This document shows, in pieces, positions 25,876-34,914 of a DNA stretch of 64,000 bases (positions are counted from its first letter, which is position 1; each line of letters opens with the position of its first letter). The notes under the pieces were generated by a model. The model did no database searches and was not told the origin of the DNA. It worked only from the letters and a program-made list of their open reading frames with translations. Position numbers and translations under genes: made by a program. The stretch spans positions 1 to 64,000 of IMG/VR virus record IMGVR_UViG_3300039159_000275, one strand, 5' to 3'. The stretch comes from a virus.

Positions 25876-25883
25876 TATATTTG
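25876..25883 (+). promoter_or_regulatory. Candidate Bacteroidota-type -7 element (proximal)
   Basis: TATATTTG, in the context TTGATTATATTTGTA, lies 30 bases before the start of the 183-residue gene. It copies the distal element with one change. The -33 region is not clear. Two promoters in tandem before a single gene with a strong terminator suggest high expression. Confidence 0.45.
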
Positions 25884-25913
25884 TAATAACAATTTTATTT
25901 AAATTTTAAAATT

Positions 25914-26465
25914 ATGAAAAATGTGTTTGTGTGGCTCGAAGACTTAAAGAAAAACTTAAGTTTCGAGATTGATCAAGAGGCTTTAAAAGCCGACTTGAAA
26001 GTGTTTAATGAACGCTTAAGTAAAGTGAAAGATTTTAATGACTTCTCAGCTTTAGAGAAAGAAGTAATTGAAAAGGGCACTATGACTTTTGCAACTTCAA
26101 TTGATGGAAAAACGTGTGTCTTTAAAGAATTTAAAATTTTGGTTCACAATGCTGGTGAGTCAAAATTTTCAATAGATCACGCTATGTCGCAATTAAATCC
26201 TGAAGATGTAATTCGTTATAGTATTTACGATTACAAAGTAATCAGGATTCGTACGCGTATGTGCGATGTTAATTCGTTAAAGAAAAGTTTGAAACTTGTT
26301 CCACACGATTTAACATACTATAAAAAGTATGTTGAAGAAATTATTTCTCAATTAACAGCAAAATTGAATGAGGCTACAAGCCGAACCAATGATGATAAAT
26401 ATAAGAACAGTATGGTGGAAAGAACCAACAAACTTTTAGAAAGAGCAAAAGCATTGCTAAGCTAA
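25914..26465 (+). CDS. Hypothetical protein, 183 aa, own transcription unit
   Basis: Not recognised. Mostly helical and charged: an N-terminal helix (KNVFVWLEDLKKNL), a central beta-rich region with TFATSIDGKTCVFKEFKILV, and a long C-terminal helix (ERTNKLLERAKALLS). Codons look slightly less AT-biased than the neighbours (gtgtggctcgaagac, cgtacgcgtatgtgcg), consistent with strong expression. It is flanked by two promoter candidates and an excellent terminator, so it is probably a monocistronic, abundant phage protein. Possible DNA- or RNA-binding or host take-over protein; that is a guess. Confidence 0.75.
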   Translation: MKNVFVWLEDLKKNLSFEIDQEALKADLKVFNERLSKVKDFNDFSALEKEVIEKGTMTFATSIDGKTCVFKEFKILVHNAGESKFSIDHAMSQLNPEDVIRYSIYDYKVIRIRTRMCDVNSLKKSLKLVPHDLTYYKKYVEEIISQLTAKLNEATSRTNDDKYKNSMVERTNKLLERAKALLS

Positions 26466-26496
26466 TCACCATTTTCATAACATTTCATAATTTTTT

Positions 26497-26526
26497 AGGG
26501 CAAGACACAACTTGCCCTATTTTTTT
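26497..26526 (+). terminator. Rho-independent terminator
   Basis: Perfect 8-bp stem AGGGCAAG / CTTGCCCT (26497-26504 and 26511-26518) with a 6-base loop, followed by A and seven Ts. Located 32 bases after the stop of the 183-residue gene. Confidence 0.9.
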
Positions 26527-26576
26527 GTAAACTTCTTGGTACTTTTTATAATAAGACATAAATAGAAGTTTATTTA

Positions 26577-27008
26577 ATGGCATTTTTACAACAATATGAA
26601 TTAAATTTTAACGTACAACAATATACTCCTCCTTTAGCAGATGAAAATATAACAAATGATTTAGCTGAAATAATAAAAAATATAGAAAATAAGATGGCGT
26701 TTATTTATGAAAAATTAAATATAGAAACTCCGTCAATTAAAGAGAAAAAATATTCTGATTGGAAAGAATTTTTAGACAATTTAAGTATTAAATATAACGA
26801 AGATATTGTATTTTTGCTAGAACAAAATTTTGATTTGCCTATAAGTAAAAAAAACACAATTAAAAGAAACGATCTAATTAAAGAGGCTAAAATAAGATTA
26901 ATACAAGAAATTTCAGAAAATGTTCCAATGATCTCTGTGCAATATCTTTTAAATCAATATGGATTTGAGACAGAAAATGCTAACAATTATCCTGATAATA
27001 TGACATAA
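26577..27008 (+). CDS. Hypothetical protein, 143 aa
   Basis: Unknown. N-terminus LQQYELNFNVQQYTPPLADE resembles flexible peptides of phage assembly factors; the rest is helical and acidic/basic mixed. An ATAAATA sequence about 17 bases upstream resembles a T4 late -10 box, the only good match noticed in the window. The stop lies in the TGACA half-site cluster before dnaK. Confidence 0.65.
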   Translation: MAFLQQYELNFNVQQYTPPLADENITNDLAEIIKNIENKMAFIYEKLNIETPSIKEKKYSDWKEFLDNLSIKYNEDIVFLLEQNFDLPISKKNTIKRNDLIKEAKIRLIQEISENVPMISVQYLLNQYGFETENANNYPDNMT

Positions 27009-27036
27009 CGACAATTATGTCACAAAAATATGACAC
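27001..27036. promoter_or_regulatory. Cluster of TGACA half-sites before dnaK
   Basis: TGACAT (27001), ATGTCA (27017-27022) and TGACAC (27031-27036) form two overlapping inverted repeats with 8-10-base spacers, 70-100 bases before the dnaK start. It could be an operator or a small RNA hairpin. It is not the CIRCE element of heat-shock genes. Confidence 0.3.
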
Positions 27037-27104
27037 AAATTATTCTTTTAAAATTTGGTATAGTATTTGAACAATAAAGATTAAAAATAAATAAATTTAA
27101 AATT

Positions 27105-28949
27105 ATGAGTAAAAGTTATGTTATCGGAATCGATTTAGGAACAACAAATTCGGCAGTTGCAATAATGGAAGCAGGTGCACCTGTTGTAATAGCCAATTCT
27201 GAAGGTAGAAGAACAACGCCATCAATTATTTCATTTGATGCAAAGTCGGGTGAAAGAAAAGTTGGTGATGCTGCAAAAAGACAATCAATTGTAAATGCTG
27301 TTAATACTATTAATAGTATCAAGAGATTTATGGGTCGTAAATATGATGCTGTAAAAAATGAACTTGACAAAGTTACTTATAAAGTAGAAAAGTCTGGTGA
27401 TAATCCAGTTGTTCGTATTAATGATCGTACATATACTCCGCAAGAATTATCTGCAAGTATTTTACAAAAAATGAAACAAACTGCTGAAGATTATCTTGGT
27501 CAAACAGTTACACAAGCAGTTATTACAGTTCCTGCATATTTTGATGATGCTGCTAGAACAGCTACTAAAGAAGCTGGAGCAATTGCGGGTTTAGAAGTTC
27601 TTAGAATTATTAATGAGCCAACAGCAGCAGCATTAGCTTATGGTCTTGATAAAATGTCTAAGAATCAAAAGATTGTTGTGTTTGATACAGGTGGTGGTAC
27701 TCATGATGTTTCGCTACTTGAATTAGGAGATGGTGTATTTGAAGTACTTGCAACTGCTGGAGATAATCATTTAGGAGGAGACGATTTTGATAATAAAATT
27801 ATTGATTGGATTATTGATGAATTTAAAAAAGATACTACTTTTGATTTAAGAAAAGATCCACAAGCTTATCAAAGAGTTCGTGAAGCTTCTGAAAAAGCAA
27901 AGATAGAATTATCAAGTTCATCACAAACAGAAATTAATTTACCATATGTTTGTCAAATTGATAGTGTGCCACAACATCTTGTTAAAAATTTAACAAAAGC
28001 AAAGTTTGAGCAATTAACTGCTGATTTAGTTGATAGAACAATTAAACCATGTGAAGAAATCTTAAAAGCTGCTAATATCACAATTGATAAAATCGATGAA
28101 ATTATTTTAGTTGGTGGATCAACCCGTATTCCAATCATTCGCGAAAAAGTAAAAGAATTTTTTAAGAAAGAACCAAATAAATCAGTTAACCCTGATGAGG
28201 CAGTGGCAATAGGAGCAGCCGTTCAAGGAGCTGTATTATCAGGTGACATTAAGGACGTTTTATTATTAGATGTAACTCCAATCAGTTTAGGTATTGAAAC
28301 ACTTGGTGGTGTATTCACTAAGCTAATTGATGCTAATACAACAATTCCAACAAAAAAGACAGAAACATTCTCAACTGCATCTGATAATCAACCATCAGTT
28401 GAAATAAATGTTTTACAAGGAGAACGTGTAATGGCAAAAGATAATAAAACTCTTGGAAGATTTCATTTAGATGGCATTCCACCAGCACCTCGTGGAACTG
28501 TTCAAGTTGAAGTAACTTTTGATATTGATGCTAATGGTATTTTATCAGTAAGTGCAAAAGATAAAGGAACAGGAAAAGAACAAAGAATTCGAATTGAAGG
28601 TTCTTCTTCTTTAACAAAAGAAGAAATCGAAAGAATGAAAGCAGAAGCAGAACAAAACGCAGATGCAGATAAAATTGAAAAGGATAAAATTGATAAAATC
28701 AATTCTGCTGATTCTTTAGCTTTTACAACTGAAAAGTTTGTAACAGAAAACGGAGATAAGATAGATGCTGCTGATAAAACGAGTTTAGAAGAAAAGATTC
28801 AAACTTTGAAAAATGCTTTACAAGTTAAAGACATAACTCAAATTGAAACTGCAACATCCGAACTTCAAGCATTAATGCAAACAGTTGCTACAAAATTATA
28901 TGCAAATGATGCAACCAATGTTCCTCCAATGGATGCATCTTCCAATTAA
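27105..28949 (+). CDS. dnaK: Hsp70 chaperone DnaK
   Basis: 614 residues, close to the ~635 of bacterial DnaK. ATPase domain 1-~380: [15 protein letters not shown] at the N-terminus, [16 protein letters not shown], phosphate-2 motif [16 protein letters not shown] (usually DLGGGTFDVS) and VGGSTRIP. The interdomain linker [19 protein letters not shown] leads to the substrate domain ([18 protein letters not shown]) and a lid ending in PPMDASSN rather than the usual acidic EEVD-like tail. ATP-driven chaperone for protein folding. No dnaJ or grpE is present here, so it would use host co-chaperones. Own terminator follows. Confidence 0.96.
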   Translation: MSKSYVIGIDLGTTNSAVAIMEAGAPVVIANSEGRRTTPSIISFDAKSGERKVGDAAKRQSIVNAVNTINSIKRFMGRKYDAVKNELDKVTYKVEKSGDNPVVRINDRTYTPQELSASILQKMKQTAEDYLGQTVTQAVITVPAYFDDAARTATKEAGAIAGLEVLRIINEPTAAALAYGLDKMSKNQKIVVFDTGGGTHDVSLLELGDGVFEVLATAGDNHLGGDDFDNKIIDWIIDEFKKDTTFDLRKDPQAYQRVREASEKAKIELSSSSQTEINLPYVCQIDSVPQHLVKNLTKAKFEQLTADLVDRTIKPCEEILKAANITIDKIDEIILVGGSTRIPIIREKVKEFFKKEPNKSVNPDEAVAIGAAVQGAVLSGDIKDVLLLDVTPISLGIETLGGVFTKLIDANTTIPTKKTETFSTASDNQPSVEINVLQGERVMAKDNKTLGRFHLDGIPPAPRGTVQVEVTFDIDANGILSVSAKDKGTGKEQRIRIEGSSSLTKEEIERMKAEAEQNADADKIEKDKIDKINSADSLAFTTEKFVTENGDKIDAADKTSLEEKIQTLKNALQVKDITQIETATSELQALMQTVATKLYANDATNVPPMDASSN

Positions 28950-28977
28950 TAATTTAATAATTTAATAATAATTGTTT

Positions 28978-29004
28978 AAAAAAGGGCCTTAGGCCCTTTT
29001 TTTT
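28978..29004 (+). terminator. Rho-independent terminator of dnaK
   Basis: GGGCC TTA GGCCC hairpin (28984-28996) extended by A6 on the left and T8 on the right, 29 bases after the dnaK stop. Confidence 0.88.
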
Positions 29005-29043
29005 ATGTTTAAACTTTTTTTATATTTTAGTAATAATTATTAG

Positions 29044-29838
29044 ATGAAAGAAACTGTTGAAATTATAAATGTTAGTGAAAAAGATAGATTGGAGATTTTA
29101 AAAAAATACGACGCGTTTGTAAAATATTATGCTGTCTCAAGATTTCCTACCAAGTTTAGTTTAGATTATTCTAAAAAATTATTAAATGATATATTGATCT
29201 ATGATTTAGTGCCGTCTATGATTAATTTTGTACATTCAAAACGTAATCTTATTATCAATATAAAAATGTATGGATCAAAACTTAAAATTATTTTTTCGCA
29301 TAAACAATATTTTGAAATATTTTATGAATCATACAATCCAGTTTATGCAGAATATAAAAAACATTCAATATATGAATATGATATTTTTAAAAATAATATT
29401 GTAACAATTATTTGTAATAATTTAATTCAACCACAACATTTTCTTAAAAAAGCTTTGTCATATGTTTTCTTTAAAAGAGATCATGATGCAGCTAAAATTT
29501 TAGAGAATTATCTGAAATATTTAGGTCAACATTTAAAAATTGTCGGATATAAAGATCAAAAATACGATAGATCTGAATATTTAAAACGATTTAGTATAGA
29601 ACTTTGTAAGCAATATAAAACATATGCAATTTATAAAAATGAAAATAAAGCTGGATTTTTCACAATTGGTATATTAGATACTTATAAACATCCACATCTT
29701 AAAAAAGATGAAGTTGTATTTCATTTTTATAAATTGAGAGAAAATATAGAATGGCCAAATAAATACACAAAGAAAGAAGCTATTAAAATAATATCATTAA
29801 ACGATTTAGTTGAAATAGTTAATTGGTTTAATAATTAA
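29044..29838 (+). CDS. Hypothetical protein, 264 aa
   Basis: Unrecognised. Lys/Tyr/Ile-rich, with a helical N-terminal part and a region with FKRDHDAAKILENYLKYLG. No motif, signal or membrane segment. Lies in its own unit between the dnaK terminator and the antisense frameshifted ORF before the sheath gene. Confidence 0.65.
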   Translation: MKETVEIINVSEKDRLEILKKYDAFVKYYAVSRFPTKFSLDYSKKLLNDILIYDLVPSMINFVHSKRNLIINIKMYGSKLKIIFSHKQYFEIFYESYNPVYAEYKKHSIYEYDIFKNNIVTIICNNLIQPQHFLKKALSYVFFKRDHDAAKILENYLKYLGQHLKIVGYKDQKYDRSEYLKRFSIELCKQYKTYAIYKNENKAGFFTIGILDTYKHPHLKKDEVVFHFYKLRENIEWPNKYTKKEAIKIISLNDLVEIVNWFNN

Positions 29839-29869
29839 AAAAATCCGAATATTTGATCCATTTCTACAA

Positions 29870-30074
29870 TTAGCAATTAATAATTTCAACATCGTTGATT
29901 AAAATTTTATTATTTACCATATCTAGTTTAATTACCATATTGTTAATCCACCAAACTGGATCATTGTGCATCAGTTGAATGAATTGTTTGACATTTATAA
30001 TGGAGACATTACTTTTTTTAAACGGTCATATTTCCTTGAACTTGAACATTTCCGTTTACAACTAATGATGCCAT
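29870..30074 (-). pseudogene. Frameshifted small gene antisense to sheath upstream region
   Basis: On the minus strand ATG at 30074 reads MASLVVNGNVQVQGNMTV and meets TAA. Shifting +1 at that GTT-TAA, beside a run of seven As, gives KKSNVSIINVKQFIQLMHND, then PVWWINNMVIKLDMVNN and KILINDVEIINC before the stop at 29870-29872. Both halves are protein-like, so they were one ~68-residue gene. The break may be a mutation, a base-calling error in the A run, or +1 recoding at a stop. The start resembles short repetitive N-termini of tail-fibre-type proteins. It fills most of the 281-base gap before the sheath gene. Confidence 0.5.
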
Positions 30075-30119
30075 AGATTTTGATATTTTTTATATATAAA
30101 CCAAAATATTAACATTGTT

Positions 30120-33100
30120 TTGGCAGATCAAACAAGTAGAAATCTAAATCCTGGCATTTATGTAAATGAGATTGATAAAAGTGCTCGTACAAGTGTTCCA
30201 AGATATGATGATGTAATACATTTTATACCAGGGTTTTCTAAAACAGGACCACAGAATAGACCTATTTTAATAGAAACACCTACTGATTTTATTAAAATTT
30301 TTGGTGATATTGACTACAAATTAGAAAGAAAAGAATCATATTTTCATAGAACTGCTTTAAAAATGTTGGAAACTGGTCCAGCATATTGTATGAGTATTTT
30401 AAAAACAGACCCAATAATTGATAAATTAAATTGGGTAACAATGTCATCAGCAACTCATTTACAAAATGAAAACACTAGAACAAATCCATATGATCAATTT
30501 TTTAACAAATTAGATTTCTGGAAAAAATCGGAAGAAGATCTTATTAATGTTTCAAAAAGATATTCGTCATCTCCAACTGGAAAAATATTATCATTCGTCA
30601 ATATGTCAAATGATAATATTACTCTTTGGGTTTTTAAGTCAAATTTACCAGGTTTTAATCAAACTGTTGAAGATTGGTATGGTGCTGATAATAAACCATC
30701 TTTTTTACATCCAAAGGAATTGATTTCAGATTTTATGGTACGTGTTGTAGTTGTTAAAGGAGATTGGACAAATTATGCAAGTTTATCTGTTGACATTAAA
30801 TGGTCTCGTTATTTTAATATACAAGGTTTAAGAAAAGATAGAATAACTGATTTTTTAAATGATATTCATGTAACATTAATAACTGATTTACATGTTTCAC
30901 TTATTCCCGATTTTAAAGATGCATTAGGTAGAGATTTATTTATTCAATCAGTTATTAATAGCAATTCAGATAAAACAGGTTTATTTGCGGCATTAGATAT
31001 TGATCAATATGAAACCGATTTTAGAAATGGTTTTGTAGATTTAATTGGTTACAATACTATTGAACGTAATATTTTTGGTTTAAATTTTTTATCTTATAAA
31101 GAACAAATTGTAGATGAATTATTAATAGATGAAAAATTTATTGATCAAGCTGGTAACTCTTGGGGTGATCCTGCTTGGGAGTCAGAAAACAGATCTTCTA
31201 AAAATGCAGATGGTTATATTAATGACACGCAATTAAAACCATTAATCATTTCGCAAACATCAACATTTGTTGTAAAACCTTTTGTTCTTGGTTCAAATAG
31301 TTATGCAATTATTAAAGGTAAAAAAATAGCAATTAAACAATCACAAAACGAATTTCAATTAGAATTAAATAAAATCATTTCTCCTGGTAATAAATTTATC
31401 CTAGCACTTGTAATGACAGAAGCAGGCGTTGATTATAGATTAAGTGTTACAGTTCCATTTGACGGTAATTATGCTTTTCCTAAAATTGATGTTAAGAATG
31501 AATATGTTATAGGTTATTATACAATATCGCAAGATTTATCTGGTGAATACGAAACACTTTTAAATGGTGTATCTATTACTGAAGATGATGGTGAAACAGT
31601 TGATGATGGTTTATTTGGTTGGATACCATGTTTTTCAAATCAAATTGAAACAGTTCCTAAAATCAGATTTGATATAGTTAATGCTAATCAAATAGAATTA
31701 CGTTTTGAAAAATGTTTAAATATTATAGAAAACGATTATCATCAAAATAGAATTTATTATTTATATTTTCAACTTTATAAAAATTTAGTTGAAAGAGTTT
31801 CTATAGTTTTAGATAGTTTAGGTTATAAAAGAACAATTGCAAATGTTGAAAATATTATTAATAATCAAGATCGTTTAATTCTTTTAACAATCGAAGAAAA
31901 TGATCCTGCTATAATCTTACCACCTAACAATATAAATGGTTGGATTAGTATCTATTATAATGACTTAGAATTTTTATATCAAACAGCAAAATATATTAAT
32001 ACAGATTCATCACCATATACTTTTCCTGTAAATGGTGGTAGACTTGGGCCCGAAAGCTATTTATATAAATCATATTATGAAGGATTAGTTTCAACTGGAG
32101 ATAGAGTTTTTATTGAAATTGAAGAAGAATCAAATATTGAGTTTAGAAATATTAACGGTCAATATTATATTATCTTTAATAACCCAATTTTAGGAAATTA
32201 TTCTAATAAAATATACGTAAATAACACATTAAAAAACAAAGGTATTTTTACAATATCAAGTCAAACAACTATATCTGGTAAACAAGCTCTTATTGTTATT
32301 GAAGAAATAGTAAATGAAGATGCAGAATTAGTACAATTTTTTGATGCCAATTTAGAAAGATATTTTAAATTTTATTTTTTAAATAAAGAATTATATGTAC
32401 AATATGAAGAAAAATCTTTAAATCAGGATAATCTTTTAAAGAATATTAAAAAGACTGATGAAATTAAATTTAAAAGAACATTAGAAATTGAAGGTCAATT
32501 AGATCCTTTTACAATTTTAGTTGATTATAAAAGATATGCTGGTAACATTCAAACAGGACAATATTTACAAGCACAACTTTCTTCAACTGATATAAATTCG
32601 TCAACAATTCAAAGAGGATGGTGTAGAATATTAGAAGTTTATCCATATGATTTAGATAATACTCTTTTAACAATTCACTGCGATGATTATATTCAAGTTA
32701 ATGATTTCATAAACAATATTTCTTTTGGTGGTTCTTATGGAACATCAGGCACAGATTATTTAAATAAATCGGATAAACAATGTAATTGGTTTGTATCAAT
32801 TGATGATTGGGTTAAAACATATAAAGGATTCTTTTTAAAAGGATTTACAATTTCAAATGAAAGTATTCCAAATGGAACAGAAGAAAAATTAGCAGAGATA
32901 TTAACAGCAATTGCGCCAGGAACTGGATTATATAATGCATTATCAAACGTTAATAAAATCACATATCGTTATTTAATTGACTCTTTTGGTTTAGGATTTA
33001 ATGAGCAAACAAAATTACCATTAGCAAAAATATGTGATAAACACATGTCATTGGGATTTTTAAATTTACCATCTATTAAACAATTTAAAAATTATACAGG

Positions 33101-33866
33101 ATTAAATTTCTTAACATTAGATGGGCGCTTTGATTTATCAAAACTATTATCAGGAGGACATAAAAATTCTTTTGCTGGTGTTTATTTTACACTTATATCT
33201 GATCAATCATCTTCATCTATTGGTTATTATTTTCCTTACGTTAAAACTGAAGATATTAATTTAAATAGACCAATATTTGTACCTCCTGCAATGTTTGCAG
33301 CAGATTCATATATGCGTAATAAATGGCAAGTTAAAATTGGTGATATACGTCCTTGGTCAATTGTCGCCGGTTGGTCATTAGGCCGCGTAAATGATATATC
33401 GGGTTTAGAAATAGAATTCTCAGACGATGATTTGGGATTATTAAATCAATCAAATATTAATGGAATATCAAAAGATAAAGATTCAAGATATTTTATTTTT
33501 GCTGAAAATACTTCATACCCATTTGATTCATCATTAGGCTCTATACATGTTAGAGAAGCTTTAATTTCTTTTGAAGAAGAAATGCGAAACATGTTATTAA
33601 ATTTTCATTGGTCGTTCAACACTAAAGAAAATAGAGAAACTATTGTTAAGCAAGCAAATGTAATAGCTGCAAAATATATTTCACAATCAGCATTTTATGA
33701 CATAAGAAATATAATGGACGAATCAAATAACAATAAAGAAATGATTGACGCCGGTATTGGATTATTAGATACATATGTTGAAGCAGTTCAAGGAATGGGT
33801 GTGATAATATTAAATGTAAATGTTTTAAGAACTGGTCAAGTTAATTCACAACTATTATATAAATAA
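30120..33866 (+). CDS. Contractile tail sheath protein, gp18-like, oversized
   Basis: 1248 residues; the start is TTG at 30120, 20 bases after TATATATAAA. The N-terminus LNPGIYVNEIDKSA (residues 9-22) is the sheath handle that links neighbouring subunits. C-terminal segments MRNMLLNFHWSFNTKENRET, then ISQSAFYDIRNIMDE and a final VIILNVNVLRTGQVN fit the conserved sheath C-terminus with its last exchanging strand. T4 gp18 has about 659 residues, so roughly 600 extra residues sit in the middle (including a YGTSGTDYLN stretch near residue 878). These are probably surface-exposed decoration domains. Confidence 0.78.
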   Translation: MADQTSRNLNPGIYVNEIDKSARTSVPRYDDVIHFIPGFSKTGPQNRPILIETPTDFIKIFGDIDYKLERKESYFHRTALKMLETGPAYCMSILKTDPIIDKLNWVTMSSATHLQNENTRTNPYDQFFNKLDFWKKSEEDLINVSKRYSSSPTGKILSFVNMSNDNITLWVFKSNLPGFNQTVEDWYGADNKPSFLHPKELISDFMVRVVVVKGDWTNYASLSVDIKWSRYFNIQGLRKDRITDFLNDIHVTLITDLHVSLIPDFKDALGRDLFIQSVINSNSDKTGLFAALDIDQYETDFRNGFVDLIGYNTIERNIFGLNFLSYKEQIVDELLIDEKFIDQAGNSWGDPAWESENRSSKNADGYINDTQLKPLIISQTSTFVVKPFVLGSNSYAIIKGKKIAIKQSQNEFQLELNKIISPGNKFILALVMTEAGVDYRLSVTVPFDGNYAFPKIDVKNEYVIGYYTISQDLSGEYETLLNGVSITEDDGETVDDGLFGWIPCFSNQIETVPKIRFDIVNANQIELRFEKCLNIIENDYHQNRIYYLYFQLYKNLVERVSIVLDSLGYKRTIANVENIINNQDRLILLTIEENDPAIILPPNNINGWISIYYNDLEFLYQTAKYINTDSSPYTFPVNGGRLGPESYLYKSYYEGLVSTGDRVFIEIEEESNIEFRNINGQYYIIFNNPILGNYSNKIYVNNTLKNKGIFTISSQTTISGKQALIVIEEIVNEDAELVQFFDANLERYFKFYFLNKELYVQYEEKSLNQDNLLKNIKKTDEIKFKRTLEIEGQLDPFTILVDYKRYAGNIQTGQYLQAQLSSTDINSSTIQRGWCRILEVYPYDLDNTLLTIHCDDYIQVNDFINNISFGGSYGTSGTDYLNKSDKQCNWFVSIDDWVKTYKGFFLKGFTISNESIPNGTEEKLAEILTAIAPGTGLYNALSNVNKITYRYLIDSFGLGFNEQTKLPLAKICDKHMSLGFLNLPSIKQFKNYTGLNFLTLDGRFDLSKLLSGGHKNSFAGVYFTLISDQSSSSIGYYFPYVKTEDINLNRPIFVPPAMFAADSYMRNKWQVKIGDIRPWSIVAGWSLGRVNDISGLEIEFSDDDLGLLNQSNINGISKDKDSRYFIFAENTSYPFDSSLGSIHVREALISFEEEMRNMLLNFHWSFNTKENRETIVKQANVIAAKYISQSAFYDIRNIMDESNNNKEMIDAGIGLLDTYVEAVQGMGVIILNVNVLRTGQVNSQLLYK

Positions 33867-33890
33867 TAAATAATAAATAATAAATTATGA

Positions 33891-33929
33891 CTAAACGACT
33901 TAGATAATAAAATTGGATTATTTAACTAA
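33891..33929 (+). pseudogene. C-terminal remnant of an LRR-family gene
   Basis: Reads LNDLDNKIGLFN and stop, the family tail (KKLTDLDNKTGLFN) with one substitution, joined to unrelated sequence after the sheath gene. It is followed after one base by the intact LRR start at 33931. This is what insertion of a tail-to-tail duplicated unit next to a copy would leave. Confidence 0.7.
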
Positions 33930-33930
33930 A

Positions 33931-34908
33931 ATGAAGCATTTATCAACATACCAAATTTTTGAAGCAAATGTAATTGATCCTATTGAAATCATTACAAAAT
34001 TAAATAATGATAAAGACGCAAAATATACTTTAAACAAAGATAACAGTATTGATGTTGAAGGAAATATTAATTTATCACATTTAAGGTTAAAAAAAATGCC
34101 AGTTAAATTTGGTAAAGTAACAGGTAATTTTAATTGTTCTAGTAATGAATTAACATCATTAAAAGGTTGTCCAACTACTGTAACAGGTAATTTTAATTGT
34201 TCTAGTAATGAATTAACATCATTAAAAGGTTGTCCAACTACTGTAACAGGAGATTTTTATTGTTCATTTAATAAATTAACATCATTAGATGGTTGTCCAA
34301 TTACAATAAATGGAGATTTTAATTGTTCATATAATCAATTAACATCTTTAGAACATTGTCCAATTACAGTATCAGGAGATTTTAGATGTTCTTATAATCA
34401 ATTAACATCTTTAGAAAATAGTCCTATTACAGTAAAAAGAAATTTTTATTGTTCTAATAATGACTTAACATCATTAAAAGGTTGTCCAATTACTGTAACA
34501 GGAGATTTTTATTGTTTTGATAATCTTTTAACATCTTTAATACATAGTCCAACTACTGTATCAGGTGATTTTCGTTGTCATGATAATAAATTAACATCAT
34601 TAAAAGGTGGTCCTATTACAGTATCAGGAGATTTTTATTGCTTTAGAAATCAATTAACATCTTTAGAACATTGTCCTATTACTGTATTAGGAGATTTTTA
34701 TTGTTATAGAAATCAATTAACATCTTTAAAACATTGTCCTGTTACAGTATCAGGAGATTTTAATTTTGCTAATAATAAATTTCCTGAAAAGATTCAAAAA
34801 AAGATTGATAATTTTAAAGGTACTTGGCAAGAATTGTTATTTTTAATGAATATTTGGCAATCTAAAAAACTAACCGATTTAGATAATAAAACTGGATTAT
34901 TTAACTAA
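33931..34908 (+). CDS. LRR-family protein with leader, ten repeats (copy G)
   Basis: 326 codons including stop, the longest copy, with ten 21-residue repeats; a TTG at 33913 would wrongly include the remnant upstream. Leader MKHLSTYQIFEANV with the I-F-E/A cleavage fit, capping domain, repeats, C-terminal cap ending KTGLFN. The first two repeats are identical at the DNA level. The gene lies directly behind the sheath gene rather than in the main LRR array, six bases before copy H. Function unknown; leader suggests a head-packaged protein (inference). Confidence 0.88.
   Translation: MKHLSTYQIFEANVIDPIEIITKLNNDKDAKYTLNKDNSIDVEGNINLSHLRLKKMPVKFGKVTGNFNCSSNELTSLKGCPTTVTGNFNCSSNELTSLKGCPTTVTGDFYCSFNKLTSLDGCPITINGDFNCSYNQLTSLEHCPITVSGDFRCSYNQLTSLENSPITVKRNFYCSNNDLTSLKGCPITVTGDFYCFDNLLTSLIHSPTTVSGDFRCHDNKLTSLKGGPITVSGDFYCFRNQLTSLEHCPITVLGDFYCYRNQLTSLKHCPVTVSGDFNFANNKFPEKIQKKIDNFKGTWQELLFLMNIWQSKKLTDLDNKTGLFN
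34123..34248 (+). repeat. Identical tandem 63-bp repeat pair inside LRR copy G
   Basis: 34123-34185 and 34186-34248 are the same 63 bases, one LRR unit each (GNFNCSSNELTSLKGCPTTVT once per unit, 21 residues, quoted here as GNFNCSSNELTSL plus KGCPTTVT). Exact identity indicates a very recent unit duplication by slippage or unequal crossover. Confidence 0.9.
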
Positions 34909-34914
34909 ATAAAT

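Noticed and set aside
26557-26565. ATAAATA as a T4-type late promoter
   Set aside because: Only one good match near a gene start was noticed; the other virion genes lack it, so it is not treated as a general late promoter.
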